Of a stretch of 64,000 bases of DNA, positions 55,177-64,000 are shown piece by piece. The position numbers were made by a program, and so were the translations under genes. A model generated the notes under the pieces. That model had not been told where the DNA came from, did no database searches, and worked only from the letters and a program-made list of their open reading frames with translations. How positions within the stretch are numbered: position 1 is the stretch's first letter; each line of letters opens with the position of its first letter. Origin of the DNA: Desulfosporosinus sp. OT (GTDB lineage: Bacteria; Bacillota; Desulfitobacteriia; Desulfitobacteriales; Desulfitobacteriaceae); the NCBI RefSeq assembly GCF_000224515.1, contig NZ_AGAF01000148.1, forward strand, positions 62,001 through 126,000, written 5' to 3'.

Positions 55177-55881
55177 TTATCCCCCAAGATAGGCCTTACG
55201 GATTTCTTCACTTGCTGCTAATTGTTTGGAATCTCCTGAAAGTACAATCTTTCCTGTCTCAAGCACATAGGCTCGATTAGCAATAGAGAGGGCCATATGA
55301 GCATTCTGCTCTACAAGCAAAACTGTCGTACCACCCTCATTGATTTCTTTGATAATCGAAAAAATCTGTTTGACCAAGATAGGTGCCAAACCCATTGAAG
55401 GCTCATCTAGAAGGAGAAGTTGAGGTTTAGACATTAGGGCTCTCCCCATGGCCAACATTTGTTGTTCTCCACCGGACAAAGTACCGGAAATTTGAGTATT
55501 ACGTTCTAAAAGACGGGGAAATAAACCATAAACGCGTTGCATGTCTTGCTTGACTCCTGCTTTGTCCTTGCGTAAATAGGCTCCAAGTTCCAAGTTTTCG
55601 ATTACAGTCATATTAGCAAACACATGCCGCCCTTCAGGAACCTGCGATATCCCTTTGGACACGATTAATTGCGGAGCAATACTTGCCAAATTCTCACCGT
55701 TAAACGTAATCTTACCCGTTTTTGGGCGTAATAATCCAGAAATTGTCTTAAGACTTGTGCTTTTCCCTGCACCATTTGAGCCAATAAGAGTGACAATTTC
55801 CCCTTGGTTTACCTCGAAGGAGATCCCTTTTAAGGCATGAATTGCACCGTAGTATACGTTAACATCTTCTAGTACAAGCAT
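55177..55881 (-). CDS. livF: Branched-chain amino-acid ABC transporter ATPase LivF
   Basis: 234 residues. Walker A GSNGAGKST, signature LSGGEQQMLAMGRAL, Walker B LLLLDEPSMGLAP, and the LivF-specific start MLVLEDVNVYYGAIHALKGISFEV. It pairs with LivG to energise the importer. The gene begins at the last base of livG (adjacent, 1 nt overlap), the last of the transport genes. Confidence 0.96.
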   Translation of the reverse strand: MLVLEDVNVYYGAIHALKGISFEVNQGEIVTLIGSNGAGKSTSLKTISGLLRPKTGKITFNGENLASIAPQLIVSKGISQVPEGRHVFANMTVIENLELGAYLRKDKAGVKQDMQRVYGLFPRLLERNTQISGTLSGGEQQMLAMGRALMSKPQLLLLDEPSMGLAPILVKQIFSIIKEINEGGTTVLLVEQNAHMALSIANRAYVLETGKIVLSGDSKQLAASEEIRKAYLGG

Positions 55882-56657
55882 CAGACAACCTCCTCCCCTA
55901 AATAAGCTTCAATTACTTTAGGATTGCTCTTGATTTCGTCTGGTGCACCTTGTGCTATGATCATTCCATAATCCAAAACATAGATTCGTTCACAGACACC
56001 CATCACTAAGGACATGTCATGTTCGATTAAGAGAATCGTTAGCTTGAACTCCTCTCTAATCCAACGAATAAGATTCATCAAGTCGTGTGTTTCTTGAGGA
56101 TTCATACCAGCAGCCGGCTCATCCAGCAACAAAAGTTTTGGTTCCGTTCCTAGAGCACGGGCAATTTCTAAACGACGTTGTTCCCCATATGGGAGATTTT
56201 TTGCAGTCTCTTCTGCTTTATCATCAAGATTAAAGATCTTTAATAAATTCATAGCTTTATGCTGCATTTCCTCTTCCCCTAAATAATACTTTGGAAGGCG
56301 AAGAAGTGCGCTTGCTAAGCTGTAAGATGACCGTTGATGATATGCGATTTTGACATTTTCTATGACACTCAAATCACTAAACAAACGAATATTTTGAAAT
56401 GTTCGCGCCATCCCCCTATGAGTAACTTGGTAGGGTTTAAGCCCACTCACTTCTTTGTCCTGAAATGTTATTTTACCTTCAGTTTTATCATAAACTCCCG
56501 TAAGTAAATTAAATACGGTAGTTTTACCAGCTCCATTTGGCCCAATCAGACCAATCAGTTCACCTTCATTAATTTCAATATTTAAATTCGAAACCGCTTT
56601 TAAACCACCAAAAGACTTAGAGAGATTATCAATTTTTAGAAGTGGCATTTTTATCAC
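55881..56657 (-). CDS. livG: Branched-chain amino-acid ABC transporter ATPase LivG
   Basis: 258 residues. Walker A GPNGAGKTT, signature LPYGEQRRLEIARAL, Walker B LLLLDEPAAGMNP, and HRGMARTFQNIRLF typical of LivG. Its start overlaps the end of livM by 29 nt. Cytosolic ATPase subunit. Confidence 0.96.
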   Translation of the reverse strand: MIKMPLLKIDNLSKSFGGLKAVSNLNIEINEGELIGLIGPNGAGKTTVFNLLTGVYDKTEGKITFQDKEVSGLKPYQVTHRGMARTFQNIRLFSDLSVIENVKIAYHQRSSYSLASALLRLPKYYLGEEEMQHKAMNLLKIFNLDDKAEETAKNLPYGEQRRLEIARALGTEPKLLLLDEPAAGMNPQETHDLMNLIRWIREEFKLTILLIEHDMSLVMGVCERIYVLDYGMIIAQGAPDEIKSNPKVIEAYLGEEVV

Positions 56658-57591
56658 CCTTCTTTCCCAAGAAACTTAAGCTGAATTCTTTCGTTCCCAA
56701 TATCCCAGTGGGTCTAAAGAGCATCATCGCGATCAATAAAACAGCTGTAATTACCAAACGCCATTCTGGAACACTGGCTAAAAGCGCTGAAGCCAAGGTC
56801 ATGACAATTGCACCTACAATACCACCAGTCATACTCCCAAGGCCACCAAGCACAACCATAACTAAAATATCAAAGGACTTTAAAAAGGAGAATGTCATAG
56901 GTTGAATGATATACATATAATTGGCGTAAATTCCGCCAGCTAACCCGGCAAAAAAGGCACCCATTGTAAATGCAATCACTTTGTATTTTGTTGTATTCAC
57001 TCCCATGGATTCTGCGGCAATCTCATTTTCGCGGATAGATATACACGCTCTACCATGCGTTGAGGAAACAAAATTTTTCATCAGAATTACACTTAATACC
57101 ATCAAAACAAAAGCCCACGTCCATGTAATTTTACTCGATAGGGTGAACCCTGCTGCCCCACCGACATACTCTGTATTCAAAAACACAATTCGTACAATTT
57201 CTCCAAATCCCAACGTTGCAATAGCCAGATAATCTCCGTTAAGACGCAATGTAGGTAATCCAACCACCAGACCAGCTAACGCAGCGGCAATTGCTCCCGC
57301 CAGAAGTCCTAATAATAAGGGGCCATGATGAATAGCCGTAACAATCGCGGAAATATAAGCGCCCACGGCCATAAAACCTGCATGACCAATGGAAAATTGT
57401 CCTGTAATACCATTAATTAAATTCAGACTGGTAGATAGAATAATATAAATACATATGAGTATTAATGTTAATTTATAAAACGGAGGCATAATATCAAACA
57501 CGATCAATCCTTGGATAACTGCATATAACAGTACAATACCCAAAAGAGCTACTAAATTTTGGCGGTTAAACAAGTTGCGCATTTTTCTCAC
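56629..57591 (-). CDS. livM: Branched-chain amino-acid permease LivM
   Basis: 320 residues with eight or more membrane helices. The motifs TGQFSIGHAGFMAVGAY and the cytosolic loop HGRACISIRENEIAAESMGVNTTKYKVIAF, where ATPases dock, identify LivM. A long C-terminal tail ends KGDKNATSKN. Directly adjoins livH. Confidence 0.95.
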   Translation of the reverse strand: MRKMRNLFNRQNLVALLGIVLLYAVIQGLIVFDIMPPFYKLTLILICIYIILSTSLNLINGITGQFSIGHAGFMAVGAYISAIVTAIHHGPLLLGLLAGAIAAALAGLVVGLPTLRLNGDYLAIATLGFGEIVRIVFLNTEYVGGAAGFTLSSKITWTWAFVLMVLSVILMKNFVSSTHGRACISIRENEIAAESMGVNTTKYKVIAFTMGAFFAGLAGGIYANYMYIIQPMTFSFLKSFDILVMVVLGGLGSMTGGIVGAIVMTLASALLASVPEWRLVITAVLLIAMMLFRPTGILGTKEFSLSFLGKKGDKNATSKN

Positions 57592-58485
57592 CTACACTTT
57601 CTCACGTACATTTTTACCAAAAAGACCACTTGGTTTAACTATAAGCACGAGAATCAAGATAAGAAAGGCAACAGCATCCCGCCAAGTTGAAGCTCCTAAG
57701 CCGCTCACAATCGATTCGATCAAACCTAACATCAAACCTCCAACCATAGCTCCAGGTATAATTCCAATTCCCCCTAATACTGCCGCAACAAACGCCTTCA
57801 AACCTGGAATAATTCCCATTAACGGGTCGATGGTATTAAAGTAGACACCCATCAATACTCCAGCAGCTGCTGCAAGAGCTGAACCAATAGCAAAGGTGAA
57901 TGATATTATATTATTTGTATTTATTCCCATCAGTAGGGCAGCATCTTTGTCGAAGGATACTGCACGCATTGCTTTACCCATTTTGGTGTATTGTACGGTT
58001 ATATGCAAGAGTACCATAAGTATAGTTGAGGTCAGAAGCATTACTATATCTCCATATTTGAAGATAACACCATGAAATGAATACATCGTTTCTGGAAAGA
58101 CCGGGGGATAAGTACGCACTTGGGCCGTTACCAGTAACATACCCCCATACTCTAAAAATAGCGATACTCCGATCGCGGTAATTAAAGCTGCAATACGAGA
58201 AGCATTTCGCAAAGGTTTATAAGCAATCCGTTCGATTACAACACCTAACAAAGCACAAGCGACCATCGCAAAAAGCAAAGCCGGTAGAAATGACAAATGT
58301 AAGACTGTTATGGCATACCAACCAGCATAAGCTCCCACCATCATAATGTCTCCATGCGCGAAATTGATCAGCTTAATTATACCGTAGACCATCGTATAAC
58401 CCAAGGCAATGAGCGCATAGATACTTCCCAAGGACAATCCATTGACAATTTGTTGAAATATTTGTTGTGTAATACTACTTCCCAT
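57592..58485 (-). CDS. livH: Branched-chain amino-acid permease LivH
   Basis: 297 residues from the ATG at 58485 (AGGGAGTGAG ahead; a longer frame to 58518 has no site). QQIVNGLSLGSIYALIALGYTMVYGIIKLINFAHGDIMMVGAY is the LivH signature. The loop MGKAMRAVSFDKDAALLMGINTNNIISFTF is the coupling helix region. Eight membrane helices. Confidence 0.95.
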   Translation of the reverse strand: MGSSITQQIFQQIVNGLSLGSIYALIALGYTMVYGIIKLINFAHGDIMMVGAYAGWYAITVLHLSFLPALLFAMVACALLGVVIERIAYKPLRNASRIAALITAIGVSLFLEYGGMLLVTAQVRTYPPVFPETMYSFHGVIFKYGDIVMLLTSTILMVLLHITVQYTKMGKAMRAVSFDKDAALLMGINTNNIISFTFAIGSALAAAAGVLMGVYFNTIDPLMGIIPGLKAFVAAVLGGIGIIPGAMVGGLMLGLIESIVSGLGASTWRDAVAFLILILVLIVKPSGLFGKNVREKV

Positions 58486-58522
58486 AAACTCACTCCCTAT
58501 TCTGCTAAACCTTTCCAATAGA

Positions 58523-58556
58523 AGAGAGAGGGTGATTCTGTCCCCGCCCTCTCTCT
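58523..58556 (-). terminator. Attenuating hairpin between livJ1 and livH
   Basis: AGAGAGAGGG pairs with CCCTCTCTCT (10 bp). It lies between the binding-protein gene and the permease genes without a strong T-run, so partial readthrough is likely, giving more binding protein than permease. Confidence 0.65.
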
Positions 58557-58609
58557 GTTCAGGATGACCGTTATACCAACTATATATGCCTAAAAGAACT
58601 TTTTATTTA

Positions 58610-59794
58610 TCACTGAGGAGCAACGCGTGTCAGGAACGTTGGTTTGCCGTCTTTATTTGCTTTAATTACGGCGCTCTTCTGTGGATTATGGGTTTTAGGA
58701 TCAATTGTGATTTCTCCGCCCACACCTTTGAACCCTTTCATCGTCTCTAAGGCAGTACGTAATTTTTCTGGGTCAGTGCTTTGAGCATTTTCAATAGCTT
58801 TAATCAAAAGATTTGCTGCATCATAACCCAAGGCGCCCATAGCATTCGGAACGCTATTGAATTTGGCTTTATAGTCGCTAACAAACGTGGCCATCGCAGG
58901 ATCATCTGTTGCCACATGATCGCAATAGAAGGTATTGTTCATCGCTTCATTTCCACCGATATTGAAAAGTTGTGGGTCATCCCAGCCATCTCCGCCCATA
59001 AATGGCATCTTCATACCTAACTCGCGAGCTTGCTTAACAATGAGACCCACTTCTTGATAATAACCTGGTAACCATACCATATCCGGATTTTTAGCTTTTA
59101 TACGGGTTAAGATCGGTCGAAAATCCTTGTCACTTCCAGCAACATACTGCTCTGTTCCAAGAATTTGACCATTGCCTTTTGTAAAATTAGTTATAAAGGC
59201 TTCAGCTAACCCTTTAGAATAATCACTTTTTTGATCGATAATTACAGCTGCAGTTTTAGCCTTTAAATTTGTCAGAGCGAAGTTAGCTCCAACTTGGCCT
59301 TGGAACGGGTCAATAAAGCACGCTCTAAAAATCCAGGGGCGTACTTCTCCATTAGCTGGATCTACTGTTAACTTTGCATTTGTACCACTTGGAGATATCA
59401 TAGGTATCTTATTATCTGTCACGACAGGTACCGCTGCCAGTGTAACAGAACTTGTCATTGATCCAATAACTGCAACGACTTTATCCTGAGTGACTAGCTT
59501 TGTAACCGCAGAAGTTGATTCCCCAGCATCTGACTTATTGTCTGCTGCAACTAGTTCTAGTTTTCTGCCTAAGACTCCGCCCTTAGCATTTTGCTGCTCG
59601 AATGCTAAATTAATGGAATTCTGAGCCGCTTGACCAAACATTGCTGTTCCACCGCTTAATTCTAAATTACCACCCACTTTAATGGGTGTACTCGAATCAC
59701 TCGATCCACTATTTGTTGTTCCACACCCGGCAACCAGTGAAGCACTTAATAAAGCGATCATACCAAGGGTAAAGCCTTTACGAAATAGTCTCAT
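58610..59794 (-). CDS. livJ: Branched-chain amino-acid binding lipoprotein, copy 1
   Basis: 394 residues from ATG at 59794 with GAAGGAGGAG ahead; the longer frame to 59875 reads through purine-rich AGAAAGCAGAAG-type repeats and is not coding. A signal peptide ends in the lipobox LVAGC. The mature part has the Leu/Ile/Val-binding fold (GGNLELSGGTAMFGQAAQNSINLAFEQQNAKGGVLGRKLEL...). It delivers the ligand to LivHM on the outer face. Sequence is close to copy 2, about 60 percent identical by eye. Confidence 0.93.
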   Translation of the reverse strand: MRLFRKGFTLGMIALLSASLVAGCGTTNSGSSDSSTPIKVGGNLELSGGTAMFGQAAQNSINLAFEQQNAKGGVLGRKLELVAADNKSDAGESTSAVTKLVTQDKVVAVIGSMTSSVTLAAVPVVTDNKIPMISPSGTNAKLTVDPANGEVRPWIFRACFIDPFQGQVGANFALTNLKAKTAAVIIDQKSDYSKGLAEAFITNFTKGNGQILGTEQYVAGSDKDFRPILTRIKAKNPDMVWLPGYYQEVGLIVKQARELGMKMPFMGGDGWDDPQLFNIGGNEAMNNTFYCDHVATDDPAMATFVSDYKAKFNSVPNAMGALGYDAANLLIKAIENAQSTDPEKLRTALETMKGFKGVGGEITIDPKTHNPQKSAVIKANKDGKPTFLTRVAPQ

Positions 59795-59893
59795 TCTTTC
59801 TCCTCCTTCTTTATAGGGAAATAAAGATTCTATTGTTCTCTTTCTACACTTCTGCTTTCTACCTTCTGCTTTCACCCTCCTATCTTTTATTAA

Positions 59894-59931
59894 AAGCCCC
59901 AGTCAACGCTAAATCTTCGTGACTGGGGCTT
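59894..59931 (-). terminator. Terminator between livJ2 and livJ1
   Basis: AAGCCCCAGTCA pairs with TGACTGGGGCTT (12 bp), with TTTTAATAAAAG after it in the minus direction. It separates the second binding-protein gene from the rest of the operon. Confidence 0.85.
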
Positions 59932-60065
59932 CATTGCCTTGTCGAGGAGTATTCAAGACTTAGACTCTAAGTTTGAATGCTATGCTAAGGATATTTTAGC
60001 TTTTGTACATGATTAAGTCAATTAAAATTCTGTTATAACATAACATTTCGTCTGAAAAGTTCGAA

Positions 60066-61226
60066 TTATGGATTAACATGTGTAAGCAGGGTCTTTTTGC
60101 CATCAACTAATTTAATAATAACCGCACTCTTCACAGGATTATGTGTTTTTGGATCAACCGTGATGACTCCAGTAACCCCTTGAAAATCCTTGGTGTTTTC
60201 TAAGGCTGATCTGAGTTTTTCAGGATCCGTACTGCCTGAGGTTTGGATTGCTGCAATAAGCATTTCAGCTGCATCATAACCCAATGCTGCTAAAGCATCT
60301 GGTTCTGCATTATATTTTGCTTTATAGGCATCTGCGAAAGGTTTTGTAGCTGGATCTTCCGCCCACATATGGTTAACATAATACGTGTTATTTAGATTCG
60401 CGGGACCAGCTAACTCTGGTAATTTCGCAGAATCCCAGCCATCTCCTCCAACAAAGGGAACTGTTATTCCTAATTCTCGAGCTTGCTTGACAATCAGTCC
60501 CACTTCATTGTAATAGCCAGGGACAAATACGACATCAGGATTACTAGCTTTGATTCTGGTCAAGGTAGATTTGAAATCCTTATCTCCGCCAACATAATTC
60601 TCGGTATCGGTAATGGTTCCTCCAGCACCTGAAAGGACTTTACTAAACTCCGCAGCTAAACCTTTTGAGTAATCATCTTTTTGATCGATAAATACTGCCG
60701 CCTTATTTATCTTGAGCGTGTTCATTACGAAATTCGCAGCAACCTTTCCTTGGAAAGGATCTAAAAAGCAGCTTCTGAAAACCCATGAATTCAGTGATCC
60801 ATCTTTGTTAATTGTAACTTCTGCATTTGTTGCAGTTGGCGTAATCAACGGGATTTTATTGTCCGCAGAAACAGGCACAGCTGCCTTCGTATTTGAACTA
60901 GTTACTGCTCCTAGAACAGCTACAACTTTATCTTGAGTGATTAGCTTTGTTATGGCTGACGTGGACTCCCCTGCTTCTGATTTATTATCTGCTGTAATGA
61001 ATTTGAGTTGTTTTCCCAGGACGCCACCTTTTTTATTTTGATCTTCAAAAGCTAGATTCACTGAATTTAAAACTGATTGACCATAAGTTGCTACGCCACC
61101 TGATAACTCAAGGTCGCCACCAATTTTTATTTCCTCAGAAGCGGCTGGTGCTGCTGAACTACCACAACCTGAGATCAAGCCTAACATTATAACTGCTATG
61201 CCTAACACGACTTTATTTCTTCTCAT
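60066..61226 (-). CDS. livJ: Branched-chain amino-acid binding lipoprotein, copy 2
   Basis: 386 residues with a signal peptide ending in the lipobox LISGC. The mature domain is parallel to copy 1 (GGDLELSGGVATYGQSVLNSVNLAFEDQNKKGGVLGKQLKF..., PELAGPANLNNTYYVNHMW). The pocket-lining parts differ in places (SPSGTNAKLTVDPANG versus TPTATNAEVTINKDG), so the two may bind different ligands. It has its own terminator and probably its own promoter; the permease genes are shared. Confidence 0.93.
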   Translation of the reverse strand: MRRNKVVLGIAVIMLGLISGCGSSAAPAASEEIKIGGDLELSGGVATYGQSVLNSVNLAFEDQNKKGGVLGKQLKFITADNKSEAGESTSAITKLITQDKVVAVLGAVTSSNTKAAVPVSADNKIPLITPTATNAEVTINKDGSLNSWVFRSCFLDPFQGKVAANFVMNTLKINKAAVFIDQKDDYSKGLAAEFSKVLSGAGGTITDTENYVGGDKDFKSTLTRIKASNPDVVFVPGYYNEVGLIVKQARELGITVPFVGGDGWDSAKLPELAGPANLNNTYYVNHMWAEDPATKPFADAYKAKYNAEPDALAALGYDAAEMLIAAIQTSGSTDPEKLRSALENTKDFQGVTGVITVDPKTHNPVKSAVIIKLVDGKKTLLTHVNP

Positions 61227-61472
61227 TTGTTTACCTCCATCACTAAAATGAATTCTATGTTGCAGTTAAAATAGAAACCTAAGAAATTACTAACGACACC
61301 TCCGCTTCACATATTAAGAATTTACCTTGGACAGAAGCAAAGCTTGATGCCAAAATAAACCCCGCTTAATAGTTATAATACAGAAATCGACACATTTATA
61401 CTTAACAATGATTAATTCTATATCTGTTACACCATTGTGTCAATTAATAAATTCTGTGTCACTACATAGATT

Positions 61473-63368
61473 TTAGTACAAACGTCTTTTGTCACCAGAG
61501 CGCTTAGTTAGCCTCTGATTATCAAAAAATTCTAGTAGTGGAACTGCATATTTTCTTGAAGTACCCCACGTTTCACGCGCATCTGCGACACCTATTTCAC
61601 CATGTTCCTTTAGAAACTCCGTTAAGAGTTTTTGGGCCTTAGCTAGCTCTTTTTGGCTATAATAAAATTGATCTATATGTACCCATTCTCCAGTTTCGCA
61701 CAAATACTGAGCATACTCTGGCGCTTCAGATTTAGGAATTGCACATTCTTCTGCTGTCATTGCCAAGTCAGGCGGCATAAGAGCAACATTTTGCCATTTA
61801 ACACGTAATGCTTCTAACCGTTTCAAAATATTCGCAGGAATTTCTGCTCCTTCGTTTGTTTGGACTTTACTTCCTGATATATTATAGAAGCCTCGAATAG
61901 ACCCTTGTTCTAGTATTGTCTGCCAACGTCGATGTGTCCACGATATTCCTAAACGAGTTTTTAGTTCCTCTCGGCTAATTCCTCTGCGCAGAGGATTTAC
62001 TTTTTCATAAGACTTGACGGTGTCTATCAATTTTGACCGCCAAAGTTCTGCCGTCGCTTTTCCCCAGTAGAGCTTTGTTTCATCTTCCATCCAAATTTCC
62101 ATTCGTCCCAATTGCTCTAGTGATATCAAACTTTCCTCCAGTTCTTCTGAACTGACATGCAGGCGTGCAGCTAAATCCTTATCCGTTCGAGGTTCAATCA
62201 TTTCTTTTTCCAATAGATCAAGGGGGTCGCCTTGGTCTTTCATCTTCATCTGTGCAAGAACATTTTCTTTAAACCGTTTCCTCTTAAACTCTGCCACACC
62301 TAGAACTTTTCCACCTGCGATTGTATGGGCAGGGGAATAGAACCGAAGTACAAAACGATCTCCTGGTACTGCAACAACAGGCTCTTCCAAAAGTATCTGG
62401 GCAAATCCCTCTTGTCCAGGCACCAGTTCTTCCTGTTCCAAAAGATGAATGCGGCCGAGGATCTCTGTGGTTCCAAGGTGAAAACGAACTCTTTGTCTTT
62501 GGATAATAGGTTTATTAGAAGAGAATAGGTTTAAAACCTTCAAGTCTAAGATTTTTCCGACCTTAAACGCATTTGGCATAACAAGTACTGAACCTCGCTC
62601 AACTTCAGCAACATCCACCCCAGTTAGATTTATGGCTACTCGTTGTCCAGCCTCTGCAGAATTCACTTTGTTTTTATGAACTTGTAGGGAGCGAACCTTA
62701 GTAATAATATGAGTTGGCTCAATCGCCAGCTCCTGACCCAGTTTCACCGTCCCACTGTGAAGCGTCCCAGTAACAACGGTGCCGAATCCCTGAATACTGA
62801 AGACCCGATCAAGTGGCATGCGAATAGGTCCTGTCGCTTTTTTTCCCTCAACCTCCGAAAGCAGTCCATCAATGACTTGACGTAAGTTGAGAATCCCTTC
62901 ACTTGTCAGTGCTGAAACTCGACAAATGGGTGCTTTTTGAAATGCCGTATCATTAAGTTCCTCGCGTATCTCTTCTTCTATCAGTTCAAGCCACTCTTCG
63001 TCCACAAGGTCAACTTTATTAATAACAACAATTCCTCGCGGTATACCTAGTAATGTCAAGATGTCCAGATGCTCCTGAGTCTGTGGCATAATCCCTTCAT
63101 CTGCGGCAATGACGAGTAATACTACATCCATTCCGCTTGCTCCTGCCAACATTTGGCGGACAAACCGTTCATGCCCAGGAACATCTACAATTCCAACTTG
63201 TCGACCACTGGGCATTGTCATATGAGCAAATCCCAGCTCAATAGAGATTCCCCGTTGCTTCTCTTCTTTTAAACGGTCCGTTTCCATACCTGAAAGAGCA
63301 TGAATTAGTTGCGTTTTCCCATGATCAACATGTCCTGCTGTACCTACTAAATAGTGTCGTTCACCCAT
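61473..63368 (-). CDS. selB: Selenocysteine-specific elongation factor SelB
   Basis: 631 residues. GTPase motifs [23 protein letters not shown] and NKVDLV lie near the N-terminus; then two EF-Tu-like beta domains; and four winged-helix domains at the C-terminus (about 380-631) that bind the SECIS hairpin of selenoprotein mRNA. It carries Sec-tRNA to UGA codons. selC is at 53222-53320; selA and selD are not in this window. Ends in [23 protein letters not shown]. Confidence 0.97.
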   Translation of the reverse strand: MGERHYLVGTAGHVDHGKTQLIHALSGMETDRLKEEKQRGISIELGFAHMTMPSGRQVGIVDVPGHERFVRQMLAGASGMDVVLLVIAADEGIMPQTQEHLDILTLLGIPRGIVVINKVDLVDEEWLELIEEEIREELNDTAFQKAPICRVSALTSEGILNLRQVIDGLLSEVEGKKATGPIRMPLDRVFSIQGFGTVVTGTLHSGTVKLGQELAIEPTHIITKVRSLQVHKNKVNSAEAGQRVAINLTGVDVAEVERGSVLVMPNAFKVGKILDLKVLNLFSSNKPIIQRQRVRFHLGTTEILGRIHLLEQEELVPGQEGFAQILLEEPVVAVPGDRFVLRFYSPAHTIAGGKVLGVAEFKRKRFKENVLAQMKMKDQGDPLDLLEKEMIEPRTDKDLAARLHVSSEELEESLISLEQLGRMEIWMEDETKLYWGKATAELWRSKLIDTVKSYEKVNPLRRGISREELKTRLGISWTHRRWQTILEQGSIRGFYNISGSKVQTNEGAEIPANILKRLEALRVKWQNVALMPPDLAMTAEECAIPKSEAPEYAQYLCETGEWVHIDQFYYSQKELAKAQKLLTEFLKEHGEIGVADARETWGTSRKYAVPLLEFFDNQRLTKRSGDKRRLY

Positions 63369-63638
63369 TTTTCTTCCCCTTATTACGTGATTTTGGCCAA
63401 AATCTGTCTAGATAATCTTTGCAGGTAGGTTTCTCTTTGTAATTAATAACCCTTCTGTACTCTAAGTATTCATTCGCTGGTTTATTTTGGCCTCTTCTCA
63501 AGGTAGTTTATCTGTTTCCGTTTCTATCGATTTCATATTCTGCTATTACTACTTTAGATTCTTCCCATAAATTTTCATGACAATTTATCTCCAGCCTACC
63601 AGTCATTTGAAAACTTCGACAATCAAAGTAAATATCCT

Positions 63639-64000
63639 TTATGTTCTACGCCAAAAGTATAAAATTGTCGGTAAGAAGACAAGTCCTAAATAGCCAAACA
63701 AAGGATATACGAACTGTACAATTTGGGAGAATCTTACCCCTGCTATTGGTAACAACAAGAGCAATATTAAGAGTGTGGCATTTCCATAACTCAATTTATT
63801 TGTTTGTACCACTCTACTGACAAGACTAAAGCCATTTCCGATCGCTGCTGTGATCATAGTCAACCATAATACGACTACGTAGAAAAAGGCTGGCCAATCT
63901 CCTAACTTACCCGCAACCGCAATCATTGGTATTTCTAGCCCTAGTACCTCTGGAAACCTGAGTAATGCAGACCCTATAAAGAAAGCAAATATTCCAAGCG
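63639..64000 (-). CDS. YkvI-like membrane protein, C-terminal part; N-terminus outside window
   Basis: The frame is open to the edge and covers the last 120 residues. There are about four membrane helices (LGIFAFFIGSALLRFPEVLG, FFYVVVLWLTMITAAIGNGFSLVSR, ATLLILLLLLPIAG, VYPLFGYLGLVFLPTILYFW). The pattern matches the end of YkvI-type integral membrane proteins, related to amino-acid transporters. Substrate unknown. Confidence 0.7.
   Translation of the reverse strand, partial: LGIFAFFIGSALLRFPEVLGLEIPMIAVAGKLGDWPAFFYVVVLWLTMITAAIGNGFSLVSRVVQTNKLSYGNATLLILLLLLPIAGVRFSQIVQFVYPLFGYLGLVFLPTILYFWRRT

Noticed and set aside
59795..59875. Longer N-terminus for LivJ copy 1
   Set aside because: It is a purine-rich simple repeat; the lipoprotein signal peptide begins at 59794 behind a strong ribosome site.

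Overview
The window reads as chromosome of a low-to-middle GC, endospore-forming, strictly anaerobic member of the Bacillota, most like the Peptococcaceae (Desulfosporosinus/Desulfitobacterium group). The signs are strong AGGAGG ribosome sites with frequent TTG/GTG starts, a Spo0E-like phosphatase, the clostridial six-cysteine peptide SCIFF with its radical SAM maturase, membrane-anchored multiheme cytochromes c, a hybrid cluster protein with the cysteine spacing of anaerobes, and a selenocysteine system (tRNA-Sec plus SelB). The genus is inferred from gene content, not from an alignment.

Left arm (1-24.6 kb): a WalJ-type hydrolase (cut by the window edge), a TPR lipid-face protein, and the SCIFF pair. 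An M-box magnesium riboswitch then controls a two-gene unit: a soluble MgtE-N/CBS protein overlapping an Nramp-related transporter whose metal-site motifs are those of the magnesium-transporting branch. Next come Spo0E-like, tetraheme NapC/NrfH-like, DUF3231 and chemotaxis genes. A nitrogen-oxide cluster follows: hcp, an octaheme HAO-like cytochrome with a polytopic membrane partner, and a divergent HPP-family (putative nitrite transport) gene. Three CRP/FNR-type dyads mark this cluster, two of them at the same distance from a -10 box. Small accessory genes, an ECF sigma/anti-sigma pair and degraded genes fill 16-24.6 kb.

Mobile zone (24.6-35.8 kb): a 2.9-kb IS21-like element with a 7-bp target duplication splits a membrane-protein gene that would be in frame without it. 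It is followed by the tail of an old integrase and a 7.0-kb integrative element bounded by a 49-bp direct repeat of the 3' part of tRNA-Gly(CCC). The element carries a tyrosine recombinase, an AEP-type primase with a zinc-finger, a BRO/KilAC antirepressor-like protein, a DUF3800 nuclease-like protein, and two unexplained non-coding structures: a tandem ~37-nt hairpin array ending in a terminator (31.2-31.4 kb) and a promoter/operator with repeated hairpins ahead of DUF3800 (29.0-29.3 kb).

Right arm (35.8-64 kb): conserved housekeeping, almost all on the minus strand: tRNAs Lys-Glu-Phe and Gly, purB-purA, an FAD dehydrogenase, dnaB, a Lon-family protease, rplI-yybS-mazG-like, rpsF-ssb-rpsR, ychF, DUF951, an MscS channel, an M18 aminopeptidase, cvpA, tRNA-Sec, an AcuB-like CBS/ACT protein, a branched-chain amino-acid ABC transporter with two binding proteins (livJ2-livJ1-livHMGF), selB and the end of a YkvI-like membrane protein. 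Several intergenic gaps here share dispersed short repeats.
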